Origin: Sphingomicrobium flavum
Lineage (GTDB): Bacteria > Pseudomonadota > Alphaproteobacteria > Sphingomonadales > Sphingomonadaceae
Assembly (NCBI RefSeq): GCF_024721605.1
Contig: NZ_CP102630.1
Location: forward strand, 434,001-498,000
Length of the DNA stretch: 64,000 bases
Direction of reading: 5' to 3'
This document shows, in pieces, positions 34,999 through 44,011 of this stretch. Position numbers and translations under genes: made by a program. Under the pieces are notes generated by a model. That model made no database searches. It saw only the letters and a program-made list of their open reading frames with translations, and was not told the origin of the DNA. The stretch's first letter is position 1, and each line of letters begins with the position of its first letter.

Positions 34999-35937
34999 AT
35001 GCGTTCGAAAATTTCCTCAGTGGTAGGCGTTGCCGCCATAACGATGGCCAGCCTGGCGACGCCGGCTCATGCGCAGGTGATGCAGGGCGAGGGCGCGTGG
35101 AGCGGCACCTTCAATCAGCAGAATTGCGCGGTCAGCCGCGAATATCTTCGCGATGGCAAGCCAGCGACGGTCTTCATTCGCTCGATCGGCGGTGCATCGA
35201 TCCACGTATCGGTGCGCGAGAAGGGGCATGTACGCGACCGCGACTGGGACCGGGCCACGGTCGAACTGGATGGTCGCGCGCTCGAAGCGTCGGCCTATCG
35301 CTACGAGGTGAAGGGCAGCGGCGAGCGGATCGTCCGCTGGGTCATCCCGGCCCACCCCACCTGGCTGGCCAATATCGACCGGGTCACGCTGAAATTCGGC
35401 AAGGACGATTACAGCTTCGCCTTTGCGCATTCGCAGGGCGTGGCGCAGGCGCTGACCAATTGCCGCGAGGCGTGGATTGCGGCGCATAGCCCCGAAGGCG
35501 GTGCAGAGCCGCGCGCCGATCTGCGCAGCTATTTCAGAAGCGAGGATTTTCCGATCGGTGCGTTGCGGCGCGGCGTCGGGGCTCAGTATCAGTTCATTCT
35601 CGGGATCGACGAGCAAGGCAAGGTCGATCGCTGCGACATCGCCTTATTCGTCGGTGATGTCTGGATCCCGCGGCTGACCTGCAGCCTGTTCATGGAGCGC
35701 GCACAATTTACCCCCGGGCTCGATGCCAATGGGAATCCGCATCGCAGCACAGTGACGACACCGCCGATGAGCTGGGTGGTCATGCGCGCCAAGGCGACGG
35801 ACGAACTGGACGAGCGGTATGAAGGATTGCGCATCCAGCGCAGGGCAGCGCTCAGCGGGCGACCACTGGCCGAACTGGACGCAGCACTGGCGCAGGCAGC
35901 GGCAGAATTGGCAGCCGACAATAACGCGCCGGAATAG
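34999..35937 (+). CDS. Secreted protein with C-terminal TonB-like domain
   Basis: The 312-residue protein has a Sec signal peptide ('SSVVGVAAITMASLATPAHA'), a domain of unknown type, and a region (about 180–265) with 'RADLRSYFRSEDFPIGAL', 'GKVDRCDI' and 'VTTPPMSWVV'. These match the C-terminal domain of the TonB at 25049 in order and spacing. There is no membrane anchor or proline spacer. It could be a soluble periplasmic TonB-C-like protein. It lies 56 bases after phaZ. Confidence 0.8.
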   Translation: MRSKISSVVGVAAITMASLATPAHAQVMQGEGAWSGTFNQQNCAVSREYLRDGKPATVFIRSIGGASIHVSVREKGHVRDRDWDRATVELDGRALEASAYRYEVKGSGERIVRWVIPAHPTWLANIDRVTLKFGKDDYSFAFAHSQGVAQALTNCREAWIAAHSPEGGAEPRADLRSYFRSEDFPIGALRRGVGAQYQFILGIDEQGKVDRCDIALFVGDVWIPRLTCSLFMERAQFTPGLDANGNPHRSTVTTPPMSWVVMRAKATDELDERYEGLRIQRRAALSGRPLAELDAALAQAAAELAADNNAPE

Positions 35938-35938
35938 G

Positions 35939-36550
35939 TCAGGCAGGCTCGTCCGGTACTGGCGGCACGATCCGGTTCATCACCCTGCGGACCAGCTTGC
36001 GTGCGGCAAAAATGAGCCAGAGGGTGAGGCCGAGCAGCACAAGCGCGATGACCAGCGCGGCGACGGGATTGAAGATGGCAAGCGCGAGCAGGCCGCCGGT
36101 CGCCACATCTTCTGCGGTCGAAACCACGACATTGCTGACCGGTTCGGGGCTGACATTGACGGCCGCCCTCGCGCTGGCCTTGCCCGTGTGTGCTGCAAAG
36201 GCTGCGCCCCCGCCCAGAAGGAAGGCGATGATCTGGAAGGCGGGATCGCCGGCATCGACGATGGCGAGGCTAAGGAGAGCGCCCCCCAGCGGGCGCAGCA
36301 GGCTGTGGATGCTGTCCCAGGCGCTGTCGACCCAGGCGATCTTGTCGGCGAAGAATTCGGCAAAGGTGCCGACGCCCGCAATGGCGAGCACCCAATTATT
36401 GGCCAGCACGTCCAGCGCCCGAAGGTTTTCGGGTAGCGGGACCCAGCCGAACTTCATCCCCAATCCGGTGATGAAGGTAACGAGATAGAGGCGCCAGCCG
36501 GCAAGCAGGCTGGTCGAGGCGGCAAGCGCGATCAGTTCAATGGCGTCCAT
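35939..36550 (-). CDS. DUF4126 membrane protein
   Basis: The 203-residue protein starts 'MDAIELIALAASTSLLAGWR', typical of DUF4126. It has membrane helices at about 5–20, 45–65, 92–108 and 150–180. The function of the family is unknown. The start at 36550 suits the family's N-terminus; the next upstream ATG (36577) adds nine residues. Confidence 0.8.
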   Translation of the reverse strand: MDAIELIALAASTSLLAGWRLYLVTFITGLGMKFGWVPLPENLRALDVLANNWVLAIAGVGTFAEFFADKIAWVDSAWDSIHSLLRPLGGALLSLAIVDAGDPAFQIIAFLLGGGAAFAAHTGKASARAAVNVSPEPVSNVVVSTAEDVATGGLLALAIFNPVAALVIALVLLGLTLWLIFAARKLVRRVMNRIVPPVPDEPA

Positions 36551-36639
36551 GAACGCGACGCTGGCACTGCCGATCATGCTTGGCAAGACTTGCCAAACGG
36601 GCCGCATCGTCGCAGCGTGCGGCGCGAAAGGGGACCTTC

Positions 36640-37902
36640 ATGAAAAAATTCGCCATTCTCGCCGCGCTGATGGCTTCGGCCGCGCCCGCGCAGGCCGCCG
36701 ATGTCATCCTTGCGGGCAACCTCATTGCTGATGCATCGAAGGGGTCGATGGGCCCGGCGACGATCACGGTCGAGAATGGGCGGATCGTCAGCGTGGAGGC
36801 AGGGATCAACCGGCCCGCCAGCGGCACCGTCTATGACCTTTCGGACAAGACGGTGATGGCGGGGCTGATCGACATGCATGTCCACCTGACCGGCGATCCT
36901 TCGGGCGACTATTGGCGCGCCGCGGTGCAGCCCGACGAATGGTCGGCGATCGTGGGGGTCAAGAATGCGGCGCTGACGGTGAAAGCGGGCTTTACGACGG
37001 TGCGCGACCTAGGGCCGCGCAGCAAGATGGGCGCCTTCGCGCTGCGCGATGGCATTGCGCAGGGCTATGTCATCGGGCCGCGCATCGTGGCTTCGGGGCC
37101 GAGCATTGCGATTGTCGGCGGGCACGGCGACACCAACGGCTTCCGTCCCGAGATTAACGAGCTGCTGGACGATGGCTTCAACTGCACCGGTGCGGTCGAA
37201 TGTGCCGAGAAGGTGCGCCTCGCCAGCCAGAATGGCAGCGACGTCATCAAGATCACCGCGACCGGCGGCGTCCTGTCGCAGCAGGGCCGCGGGCTGGAGG
37301 CGCATTTCACGCGCGACGAGATGAAGAGCATCGCCGAAACCGCGCACACGTTGGGCCTCAAGGTGGCGGCGCATGCGCATGGCGCGCGCGGTGTGCAGGA
37401 TGCAGCCGAAGCGGGCATCGATACGATCGACCATTGCACCTATGCCGATGATGCGGCGCTGCGGGCGATGAAGGCCAATGGCAGCTATTTCGTCCCCACG
37501 CTGGCGGCCTTTGAAGGTGTGCGCGAAGGCATGGCGCAGGGGCGCTACACCCCCGTCGTCAACGCCAAGATCCGCGAAGTGATGAGCCAGGTCGGTAAGC
37601 CCATCAAACCGGCGGTCGATATGGGCGTGAAGATCGCCTTCGGCACCGATGCAGGGGTCTTCCCGCACGGCCAGAATGCGATGGAGTTTCGACTGATGGT
37701 GGCCGCGGGCATGACACCGGGGCAGACGCTGGAAAGCGCGACACTGGTAGCAGCCGAAGCGCTGGGGCTGCAGAATGAGATCGGCAAGATCGCGCCAGGC
37801 TATTCGGCCGACATCATCGCATTCGACGGCGATCCCTATGCCGATGTGACCGTGCTGGAGAGCGTCGATTGGGTAATGGCGCGGGGCAAGGCGGTCGAAT
37901 AG
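36640..37902 (+). CDS. Secreted metal-dependent amidohydrolase
   Basis: The 420-residue enzyme has a signal peptide ('MKKFAILAALMASAAPAQA') and the amidohydrolase metal motifs: 'DMHVHLTGD' (HxH), probable carboxylated Lys in 'VIKITATGG', His in 'VAAHAHG' and 'DHCTYAD', and Asp in 'FGTDAGVFPHG'. Family members include imidazolonepropionase-like and Xaa-Pro dipeptidase enzymes. The substrate is not decided by the sequence; a peptide role fits a periplasmic enzyme. Confidence 0.9.
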   Translation: MKKFAILAALMASAAPAQAADVILAGNLIADASKGSMGPATITVENGRIVSVEAGINRPASGTVYDLSDKTVMAGLIDMHVHLTGDPSGDYWRAAVQPDEWSAIVGVKNAALTVKAGFTTVRDLGPRSKMGAFALRDGIAQGYVIGPRIVASGPSIAIVGGHGDTNGFRPEINELLDDGFNCTGAVECAEKVRLASQNGSDVIKITATGGVLSQQGRGLEAHFTRDEMKSIAETAHTLGLKVAAHAHGARGVQDAAEAGIDTIDHCTYADDAALRAMKANGSYFVPTLAAFEGVREGMAQGRYTPVVNAKIREVMSQVGKPIKPAVDMGVKIAFGTDAGVFPHGQNAMEFRLMVAAGMTPGQTLESATLVAAEALGLQNEIGKIAPGYSADIIAFDGDPYADVTVLESVDWVMARGKAVE

Positions 37903-37969
37903 CGCCTCGGTCCTTTTTCTGCTAAAACTCTGCCACTGCCTTGCTCATCCGGAAAGGAGTGGTGGCATC

Positions 37970-38395
37970 ATGAACGGGATTCGGGACTATCTGTCGCCGG
38001 TTGCACGCGTTCTGCTCAGCCTTGTCTTTATTGTGTCGGGGATTGCCAAGATTGGCGATTACACCGCGACTGCGGCCTACATGGAAAGCCAGGGCGTGCC
38101 CGGGCTGCTGCTGCCGCTGGTGATCGCGGTGGAGGTGGTGTTCGGGCTGATGGTGGCGATCGGCTGGCATGCGCGCATGGCCGCGATCGTGCTGGCCAGC
38201 TTTTCGATCCTCGCTGGCGTGCTCTACCACCTTATCCCCGGCATGGAAGCCAGCGGACCCGAACAGGTCGGGCAGATGGCACATTTCTGGAAGAATATGG
38301 CGATCGCCGGGGGCATGCTGCTGGTCGTGGCCAACGGTCCGGGACTGTTCGCCGTCGAGAAGACTGCGTTCGGGACGCCTGAGGGGGAAGAGTAG
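37970..38395 (+). CDS. DoxX family membrane protein
   Basis: The 141-residue protein is a four-helix DoxX-type membrane protein ('RVLLSLVFIVSGIAKIGDY', 'IAVEVVFGLMVAIGW'). Family members relate to quinone or redox functions. AAAGGAG precedes the ATG. It follows the amidohydrolase by 67 bases. Confidence 0.88.
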   Translation: MNGIRDYLSPVARVLLSLVFIVSGIAKIGDYTATAAYMESQGVPGLLLPLVIAVEVVFGLMVAIGWHARMAAIVLASFSILAGVLYHLIPGMEASGPEQVGQMAHFWKNMAIAGGMLLVVANGPGLFAVEKTAFGTPEGEE

Positions 38396-38456
38396 TCCTG
38401 CTCGCTAACGCAAGCGAAATCTGGCGGTCTGCACCCGCTACGTCGACAACGCGGTG

Positions 38457-39176
38457 TCAGATTTCCCTGGCCTGGTAGATTTTTGGCGTGCTTAGGCCAG
38501 CATTTTGAATAGCCGACACAAGCTCGTCGGAGAAGAGGACGATGAACTCACTTAGCGTTCGCTCATACCAAAGATGCGCTCCATCGATTTCGCTCCGCTC
38601 GAAACCACACTGGACCGCTCCGTGTTTGGTCATGTGAATGAATTGAAAGCGCCCGTCGCTCCACTTTGGCCTGGTTCCGGTGAGATCGTGAAAACTGTTC
38701 CGATAATTCGAGATTACGATGGTGAAGAAACGCTTGGGATGGACTGATCGAGGCTGGACGATATCAAGCGGAAAGAACTGATGAACATAGGGTTCATGTG
38801 CCTCAATGATTGCCTTCAAATCCTCACTGACTGCGAGAATGCGATCATTGAGCGTAATCAGGTCGCCGAGCTTCTTGTAACCCTTCTCAGTGTGAAAGGA
38901 CCTAGGTGCCTCATGTTCGAGTAGCGGCGTAATCGGAGGCAAATCTACGGCAGCTTTTTTGCCAATTTCGGTGATGAATTTCTTGGAGACATAATATCCA
39001 TACCTGAACCAGTCCGCACTTGGCATTAGTTCAGTCTGCTGCTCCGGCGGCAGGTCGTTGATATGTGCCTCGAGCCGACCACCCCATCCGATCGCGTCTG
39101 GATTATCACCGTCCTCAAAATCGCCATTGGGAAAGAATTCCCCAAACGCGTTGGGCAAACTCATCATCCAGACCAT
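38457..39176 (-). CDS. Imm11/DUF1629-like immunity protein, orphan
   Basis: The 239-residue protein ends in the Imm11 (MXAN_0049-type) pattern: 'LAVSEDLKAIIEAHEPYVHQ', 'DGAHLWYERTLSEFIVLFSD' and 'ELVSAIQNAGLSTPKIYQAR'. Imm11 proteins neutralise polymorphic toxins. No toxin gene is nearby. The ATG at 39176 is used because AAGGAG sits nine bases before it. Base composition is somewhat AT-rich, which suggests acquisition. Confidence 0.75.
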   Translation of the reverse strand: MVWMMSLPNAFGEFFPNGDFEDGDNPDAIGWGGRLEAHINDLPPEQQTELMPSADWFRYGYYVSKKFITEIGKKAAVDLPPITPLLEHEAPRSFHTEKGYKKLGDLITLNDRILAVSEDLKAIIEAHEPYVHQFFPLDIVQPRSVHPKRFFTIVISNYRNSFHDLTGTRPKWSDGRFQFIHMTKHGAVQCGFERSEIDGAHLWYERTLSEFIVLFSDELVSAIQNAGLSTPKIYQAREI

Positions 39177-39238
39177 CGAGGCACTCTCCTTCAATCACGA
39201 CTTGGTCTGTGTAACTCGCAATCGTTTAGATGGCGCAT

Positions 39239-39273
39239 AAAAAATGGCGGCGCAGGATTGCTCCCACGCCGCC
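39239..39273 (-). terminator. Rho-independent terminator of the thiolase gene
   Basis: On the minus strand the stem GGCGGCG/CGCCGCC (arms at 39267–39273 and 39246–39252) is followed by an AT-rich run of six T. It lies 27 bases after the thiolase stop. Confidence 0.8.
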
Positions 39274-39299
39274 TTATCAGCGTTCGTTGCTTTGCCGAT

Positions 39300-40481
39300 C
39301 TAGAGCACTTCGAAAAGTCCCGCTGCACCCATGCCGCCGCCGACGCACATCGTGACGACAACGTGCTTGGCGCCGCGGCGCTTGGCCTCGATGAGGGCGT
39401 GGCCGGTCATGCGCGCGCCGCTCATGCCGTAGGGGTGGCCGATCGAGATCGAGCCGCCATTGACGTTGAGGATGTCTTCCGAAATGCCAAGCTGACGGGC
39501 GCTATAGAGCACCTGGACGGCGAAGGCTTCGTTGAGTTCCCACAGGCCGATATCGTCCACCTTCATGTCGAAGCGATCGAGCAGCGCCTTGACCGCGGGG
39601 ACGGGGCCGATACCCATTTCATCAGGCTCGGTGCCCGCGACCGCCATGCCGACATAGCGGCCCAGCGGCGTAAGGCCGCGCTTGGCGGCTTCGCCGGCTT
39701 CCATGACGATGCAGGCGCTGGAGCCATCGGACAACTGCGAGGCATTACCCGCCGTGATGCTGGTGCCCGGGCCCATCACCGGCTGGAGGCTCTGCAGGCC
39801 TTCAAGCGTGGTTTCGGGGCGGTTGCCTTCATCCTTTTCGATGGTCACTTCATGCTTGGTGACTTCGCCCGTTTCCTTGTCCTTGACGACCATGGTGGTG
39901 GTGGCGGGGACGATCTCGTCGGCGAAGCGGCCTTCGGCCTGGGCGGCGGCGGTACGCTGCTGCGACTGGAGGGCGTACTCGTCCTGCGCATCGCGGCCGA
40001 TGCCATAGCGCTGGGCGACCGTCTCGGCGGTCTGCAGCATGGGCATGTAAACATCCTTGTGCATGGCCACCAGGCTGGGATCCATGGCGACGCGCATTTC
40101 GGGGGTCTGCACCATCGAGATGCTGTCCTGACCGCCAGCGGCGACGATCTGCATCTTGTCGGTGATGACCTGCTTGGCGGCGGTCGCGATGGCCATCAGG
40201 CCCGAGCTGCACTGGCGGTCGATGGTCTGGCCCGAGACGGTGACGGGGCAACCGGCGCGCAGCGCGACCTGGCGGCCGATATTGCCGAACTGGGTACCCT
40301 GCGTCAGCACCGCGCCCCACACGACATCATCGATCTCGCCCGCTTCGATGCCTGCACGTTCGATCGCGGGGGCGAGGGAGAAGGCGCCCAGCGTCGCGCC
40401 CGGCGTGGCGTTGAAGGCGCCCTTATAGGCGCGGCCAATGGGGGTGCGGGCGGTGGAGACGATGACGGCATCGCGGGACAT
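39300..40481 (-). CDS. Acetyl-CoA acyltransferase (thiolase)
   Basis: The 393-residue thiolase has the active-site cysteine in 'DRQCSSGL' (acyl-enzyme), 'ELNEAFAVQ', His in '[11 protein letters not shown]' and a second Cys in '[11 protein letters not shown]'. It is typical of beta-oxidation or acetoacetyl-CoA thiolases. It lies 13 bases after the MaoC gene on the same strand, so they form a fatty-acid or amino-acid degradation pair. The ATG giving [10 protein letters not shown] is preferred over a frame extension to 40571. Confidence 0.93.
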   Translation of the reverse strand: MSRDAVIVSTARTPIGRAYKGAFNATPGATLGAFSLAPAIERAGIEAGEIDDVVWGAVLTQGTQFGNIGRQVALRAGCPVTVSGQTIDRQCSSGLMAIATAAKQVITDKMQIVAAGGQDSISMVQTPEMRVAMDPSLVAMHKDVYMPMLQTAETVAQRYGIGRDAQDEYALQSQQRTAAAQAEGRFADEIVPATTTMVVKDKETGEVTKHEVTIEKDEGNRPETTLEGLQSLQPVMGPGTSITAGNASQLSDGSSACIVMEAGEAAKRGLTPLGRYVGMAVAGTEPDEMGIGPVPAVKALLDRFDMKVDDIGLWELNEAFAVQVLYSARQLGISEDILNVNGGSISIGHPYGMSGARMTGHALIEAKRRGAKHVVVTMCVGGGMGAAGLFEVL

Positions 40482-40494
40482 AAAAGGCTCCTTT

Positions 40495-40950
40495 TTAGGT
40501 AATGATGAGGCCGAGCCAGTCGGCCAGCAGGGCAGGTTTTTCCTCGCCCTCGATTTCAACGGTGACGGCAAAGGTCATGAGCAATTGGCCGGGGCCTTTT
40601 TCGGTCATGTCCTTCAGAACGAAGCGGCCGCGCACTTTGCTCCCCGCCTTGACGGGGGCGAGGAAGCGGACGCGGTCGAGGCCGTAATTGACGGCCATTT
40701 TGGTGGTTTCGGGAAGCAGCATCACGTCCGCGCCCATTCGGCTGAGCAGGCTGAGGCTGAGGAAGCCGTGCGCGATGGTGCCGCCAAAGGGCGTCTGCGC
40801 GGCCATGGCGGGGTCGATATGGATGAATTGCCGGTCCTCTGTCGCCTCGGCGAACTGGTCGATCCGGTCCTGCGGCACCCCGATCCAGTCCGAAGCACCG
40901 ATGTCGGTGCCGATGGCGGCGCGGATGGAGTCGAGCGAGGCGATGGGCAT
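40495..40950 (-). CDS. MaoC family dehydratase
   Basis: The 151-residue hotdog-fold protein has '[18 protein letters not shown]', '[20 protein letters not shown]' and '[20 protein letters not shown]', all typical of MaoC-like enoyl-CoA hydratases. It probably hydrates (R)-enoyl-CoA in beta-oxidation or PHA supply. It is first in the pair with the thiolase and has a LiuR-like box 16 bases before the start. Confidence 0.92.
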   Translation of the reverse strand: MPIASLDSIRAAIGTDIGASDWIGVPQDRIDQFAEATEDRQFIHIDPAMAAQTPFGGTIAHGFLSLSLLSRMGADVMLLPETTKMAVNYGLDRVRFLAPVKAGSKVRGRFVLKDMTEKGPGQLLMTFAVTVEIEGEEKPALLADWLGLIIT

Positions 40951-40965
40951 GGCGGCGTGCTTACA

Positions 40966-40981
40966 CTTACGTAAACGTCAA
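40966..40981 (-). promoter_or_regulatory. LiuR-like operator box
   Basis: The plus-strand sequence CTTACGTAAACGTCAA resembles the TTTACGTAAACGTCAA type consensus of LiuR (MerR-family regulator of branched-chain amino-acid and fatty-acid breakdown). It is 16 bases before the maoC start, where it would overlap the promoter. The match is from memory of the consensus, so it is an inference. Confidence 0.5.
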
Positions 40982-40990
40982 GGCAAGAGA

Positions 40991-41021
40991 GGGCCGGAAG
41001 AGAATTGCTTTCCTCCGGCCC
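40991..41021. terminator. Terminator-like hairpin between maoC and the lipoprotein gene
   Basis: Arms GGGCCGGA (40991–40998) and TCCGGCCC (41014–41021) form an 8-bp stem. The T-run (CCTTTTTT) is on the plus-strand side, with A's on the other side near the lipoprotein gene stop. It may act as a bidirectional terminator for the gene at 41027–41491. Confidence 0.55.
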
Positions 41022-41026
41022 CTTTT

Positions 41027-41491
41027 TTAGTGATTGCTCGCCGCAATCGATTGACGTTGTGCGAGAACTTCCAACGTGGTCGTTGTCAGCATCAACGAGA
41101 ATTGATCTCCTGTCACATGCAGCTTGCCTTGATGAGCAGCACTCACGATTTCCGGCTCTAGGCGGTCCGGGTCATCCGAGCAGGAACCGCTGGTGGTGTA
41201 CATGGCCTGGTCAGCCGACCCTGAGGGGACGAACAAGCCGTTTACCAGCGCCCCGCTCATGGAGACCGAACCGCACCCGAGTGCGACGACAAGTCCGGTG
41301 TCGAAGTAGCTGATGGCGTAGCGACTGCGCGGGCTATCGGCTCGAACTGCGTTGCCGTTAATCTGGGTTACCGCATAATGTCCGAAGGCCAATGACTCAT
41401 TCATCGATACTCCATCATCTGCATAGGGGTTTGGCGCGCAGGCTGCGATTGCCAGCAGCATTGTCGATGCTATGACCCTACTGCGTAACAA
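41027..41491 (-). CDS. META/HslJ-like lipoprotein
   Basis: The 154-residue protein starts at a TTG (a further M lies at residue 11) with 'RVIASTMLLAIAACAPN', a signal peptide ending in lipobox A-I-A-A-C. The mature part has the META/HslJ pattern 'GHYAVTQINGNAV', 'FDTGLVVALGCGSVSMSGAL', a paired cysteine region and 'TGDQFSLMLTTTTLEVLAQ'. META/HslJ proteins are envelope proteins of uncertain role. It overlaps the stop of the protease gene by 14 bases, which suggests coupling. Confidence 0.72.
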   Translation of the reverse strand: MLRSRVIASTMLLAIAACAPNPYADDGVSMNESLAFGHYAVTQINGNAVRADSPRSRYAISYFDTGLVVALGCGSVSMSGALVNGLFVPSGSADQAMYTTSGSCSDDPDRLEPEIVSAAHQGKLHVTGDQFSLMLTTTTLEVLAQRQSIAASNH

Positions 41492-42602
41492 CGGTCAGTC
41501 CAATATCGCTGAGGCGATTAATCGGGTAGACGACGAGTTCTTTGCCGCCGCCAGTGTGTCCCACCGTTGTACCGATCGCGGCAACCTTTGAGCCATAATC
41601 CTCGAAGACAGGGCCACCGCTGTCACCCACCAGCGACATCTGAACGTCGCCTTTGACCAATGGAAACCAAGAATAGCTTCCACCTTCCCAAGGTCCTTCA
41701 TAAACGCGCGAATACACGCCGCAGGTGATCTTCGTAATCTTGCCGTATTTGCAATAAGGCGTAGCTGAATGAAAATCCCAAACCGCGCCGACAGCCTTCC
41801 AGTTGCCCGCGCTCGTAACTCGGATCCAGGCGCCATATGCTGATGTACTGCGGGTACCCCAAACAATGTCCTGATACGGTCCGAACGCATCGACTTGGAT
41901 CGTTTGGCGGTCGCCATTGACGGTGAAATAGCTGTTGCCAGTGAAGGAATGCGCAGGGCCCGTAATGCCTCGGGTCGTACCGCGCGCGGTGACGAAGCCC
42001 GCCGTTCCTTCCTCTGCGATGCTGTCGGATCCGTAAATGTTCGCAGTCAGCGTGATGAATTGCTCGCGAAATTCCACCGAGATACCATCTGGAAGAGCGC
42101 CAGGCACCTGGCGCGAGCCAGGGTCGCCTTTGATTACGAGAATCGCCGTGTTTTCTAGCGAATCGTAGATGAAGCCGTACTCACTTCTGGCGAGCCCTAT
42201 GTCCAAAGCAAGTGCATCGACTTCTTCTCGGTACTGCTGCTTCGATTTCGTGGCTTCAACGACCTCGATGCCACGCGCTTCCAGCGACCGCGCTGCCGGC
42301 CCTCGACGATTGACCACACGAGGCGAGATCTTGAAACCGTTCCGTCGGTCAATGACCACTCCCGCAAAGTCTGGTGACTGGTTGCGGCCGGGCTCCATAG
42401 TCAGGCCAACAGCTCTCATTTCGCGGCCTAAGCGTTTGATTTCGTTTATTTGTCTGGCGGCTTCGGCCTTTGTCAGGCCGTATTTTTGCGCATAATATTC
42501 GGTTGTGAAATCTTGCGCGGCAATCGGCCCCGGCGCGGGAGGTTCTTGAGCGAGGGCAGGGACGGCGAGAATACTCGAGCAAGCCAAAAACAAAGTACGC
42601 AT
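41478..42602 (-). CDS. Secreted trypsin-like serine protease
   Basis: The 374-residue protein has a signal peptide ('MRTLFLACSSILAVPALA'), a long pro-region (20–195) and a serine protease domain. His218 is in 'GITGPAHSF', Asp245 is a candidate in 'PYQDIVWG', and Ser328 lies in 'VGDSGGPVF'. The layout is that of an alpha-lytic/streptogrisin-like enzyme, with the usual disulfide cysteines replaced. It would be secreted and cleave itself. The META-like lipoprotein follows with overlap. An inhibitor or chaperone role for that partner is inferred. Confidence 0.82.
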   Translation of the reverse strand: MRTLFLACSSILAVPALAQEPPAPGPIAAQDFTTEYYAQKYGLTKAEAARQINEIKRLGREMRAVGLTMEPGRNQSPDFAGVVIDRRNGFKISPRVVNRRGPAARSLEARGIEVVEATKSKQQYREEVDALALDIGLARSEYGFIYDSLENTAILVIKGDPGSRQVPGALPDGISVEFREQFITLTANIYGSDSIAEEGTAGFVTARGTTRGITGPAHSFTGNSYFTVNGDRQTIQVDAFGPYQDIVWGTRSTSAYGAWIRVTSAGNWKAVGAVWDFHSATPYCKYGKITKITCGVYSRVYEGPWEGGSYSWFPLVKGDVQMSLVGDSGGPVFEDYGSKVAAIGTTVGHTGGGKELVVYPINRLSDIGLTVVTQ

Positions 42603-42782
42603 GACCTGGATCCTACTATGATACCGAGCGCCGTAAGAGCGCTCCAACATCGACATAGGTTCCACTTACATGATCAAACGACTGGTTATGGCGCTGCGCT
42701 TAAATTTTCTGAGTGCTCGTTTATCGGTTGGTCGAAATATTCTCCAACACGGGAGACAGTGCCTCGTCGTTGAAGCAACAGG

Positions 42783-43979
42783 CTAACTTTCTCCTTTGCC
42801 CATGCCGCCAAAGCCGCCTTCGGGATAGGGCATGATCATGGTGCCATCCGGCGCCGACGTGAAAGTGGTCTGCGTCGGGTAGGCGAACTCGATGCCCTTG
42901 TCGTTGAAGATTTCCAGGATCCGGATGCAGACCTGGCTCTGGGTGCCGACGATCTCGTTCCAGTCATCGCTGGTGTGGTCATAGACCAGTTCGAAGTTGA
43001 TCGAGCTGTCGCCGAAACCGGTGCAGACCACGCGCAAGATTTCGATATCACCGAAGGGCTCGACTGCCGCAGCTACGGTAGCGCGCATCTGTTTCAAGAC
43101 GTCAGGATGGGTTTGGTAGATGACGCCGAAGGGGATGGTGATCCGGCGCTGATAGGCCTCCGCGATATTGTTGACTTCCTGTTCGAGCAGCTTGGTGTTG
43201 GCCATGATCACTTGTTCGCCCGTCACCGAGCGCAGCCGGGTGGTCTTCAGACCAATTTTTTCCACCGTCCCTGTGGTGGTGCCATAACGAATGACGTCGC
43301 CCTTCTTGAAGGGACGGTCGAACACGATCGAAAGCGCCGCAAAAAGATCGGAGAAGATGCCCTGCGCAGCCAGACCGATTGCGATGCCGCCAATGCCGAG
43401 GCCCGCGATCAGCGTAGTGACATCGACCCCGACATTATCGAGGATCACGATGAACGCGATGGCAAAGGCGGCGATGCTGACCAGGACACGAATCAGGCTC
43501 AACGCATTGGCGAGGGTGGATTCCCGGTCATCCTCATGAACGATCTTGGAGCTGATGACGCCCAAGATCAGCTCGCGCGCCCAGATCGCACCCTGCAGGG
43601 CAAATACGATGATGAAAGCGACGTGGAAGAAAGATTCCACACCCTCAGGCGCATTGGTGTGAATGGCGACGATGTGAGTTGTTGTCACAACCATGAAAAT
43701 GATCGTGGTCTTGGCAAGCACCCCGGCAATGATCGCCTTCCAGCTTGATCGGTCGGGACTGTTCTGGAGAATTCGACGCCCCATGGTACGCAGGATCATC
43801 ATCAATCCGACGATGCCGACCGCAACCAGTCCGCCGATCAGCAGGTTGTCGATGTTGGCCAGCACCCAATCGAACGTGCGTTCGGCGGGCTGCTCGATTT
43901 TCTCGATCGTGTTTTCAACAATGGCGGTATCGGCGGCCAACGCATCAAGCGCGGTCTTGTTTCCGGGTGAGCTGGTCAT
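42783..43979 (-). CDS. MscS-family mechanosensitive channel
   Basis: The 398-residue protein has three to five membrane helices (about 42–62, 80–105, 115–135, 150–168), then the conserved pore segment 'GLGIGGIAIGLAAQGIFSDL' and the beta domain 'DRPFKKGDVIRYGTTTGTVE'. MscS-type channels release solutes at hypo-osmotic shock. The ATG giving MTSSPGNKT is chosen; a longer frame would run into a neighbouring gene. Confidence 0.9.
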   Translation of the reverse strand: MTSSPGNKTALDALAADTAIVENTIEKIEQPAERTFDWVLANIDNLLIGGLVAVGIVGLMMILRTMGRRILQNSPDRSSWKAIIAGVLAKTTIIFMVVTTTHIVAIHTNAPEGVESFFHVAFIIVFALQGAIWARELILGVISSKIVHEDDRESTLANALSLIRVLVSIAAFAIAFIVILDNVGVDVTTLIAGLGIGGIAIGLAAQGIFSDLFAALSIVFDRPFKKGDVIRYGTTTGTVEKIGLKTTRLRSVTGEQVIMANTKLLEQEVNNIAEAYQRRITIPFGVIYQTHPDVLKQMRATVAAAVEPFGDIEILRVVCTGFGDSSINFELVYDHTSDDWNEIVGTQSQVCIRILEIFNDKGIEFAYPTQTTFTSAPDGTMIMPYPEGGFGGMGKGES

Positions 43980-44011
43980 GACGGCCCTAGTGGCGATGAA
44001 ATGCCGAAGTT

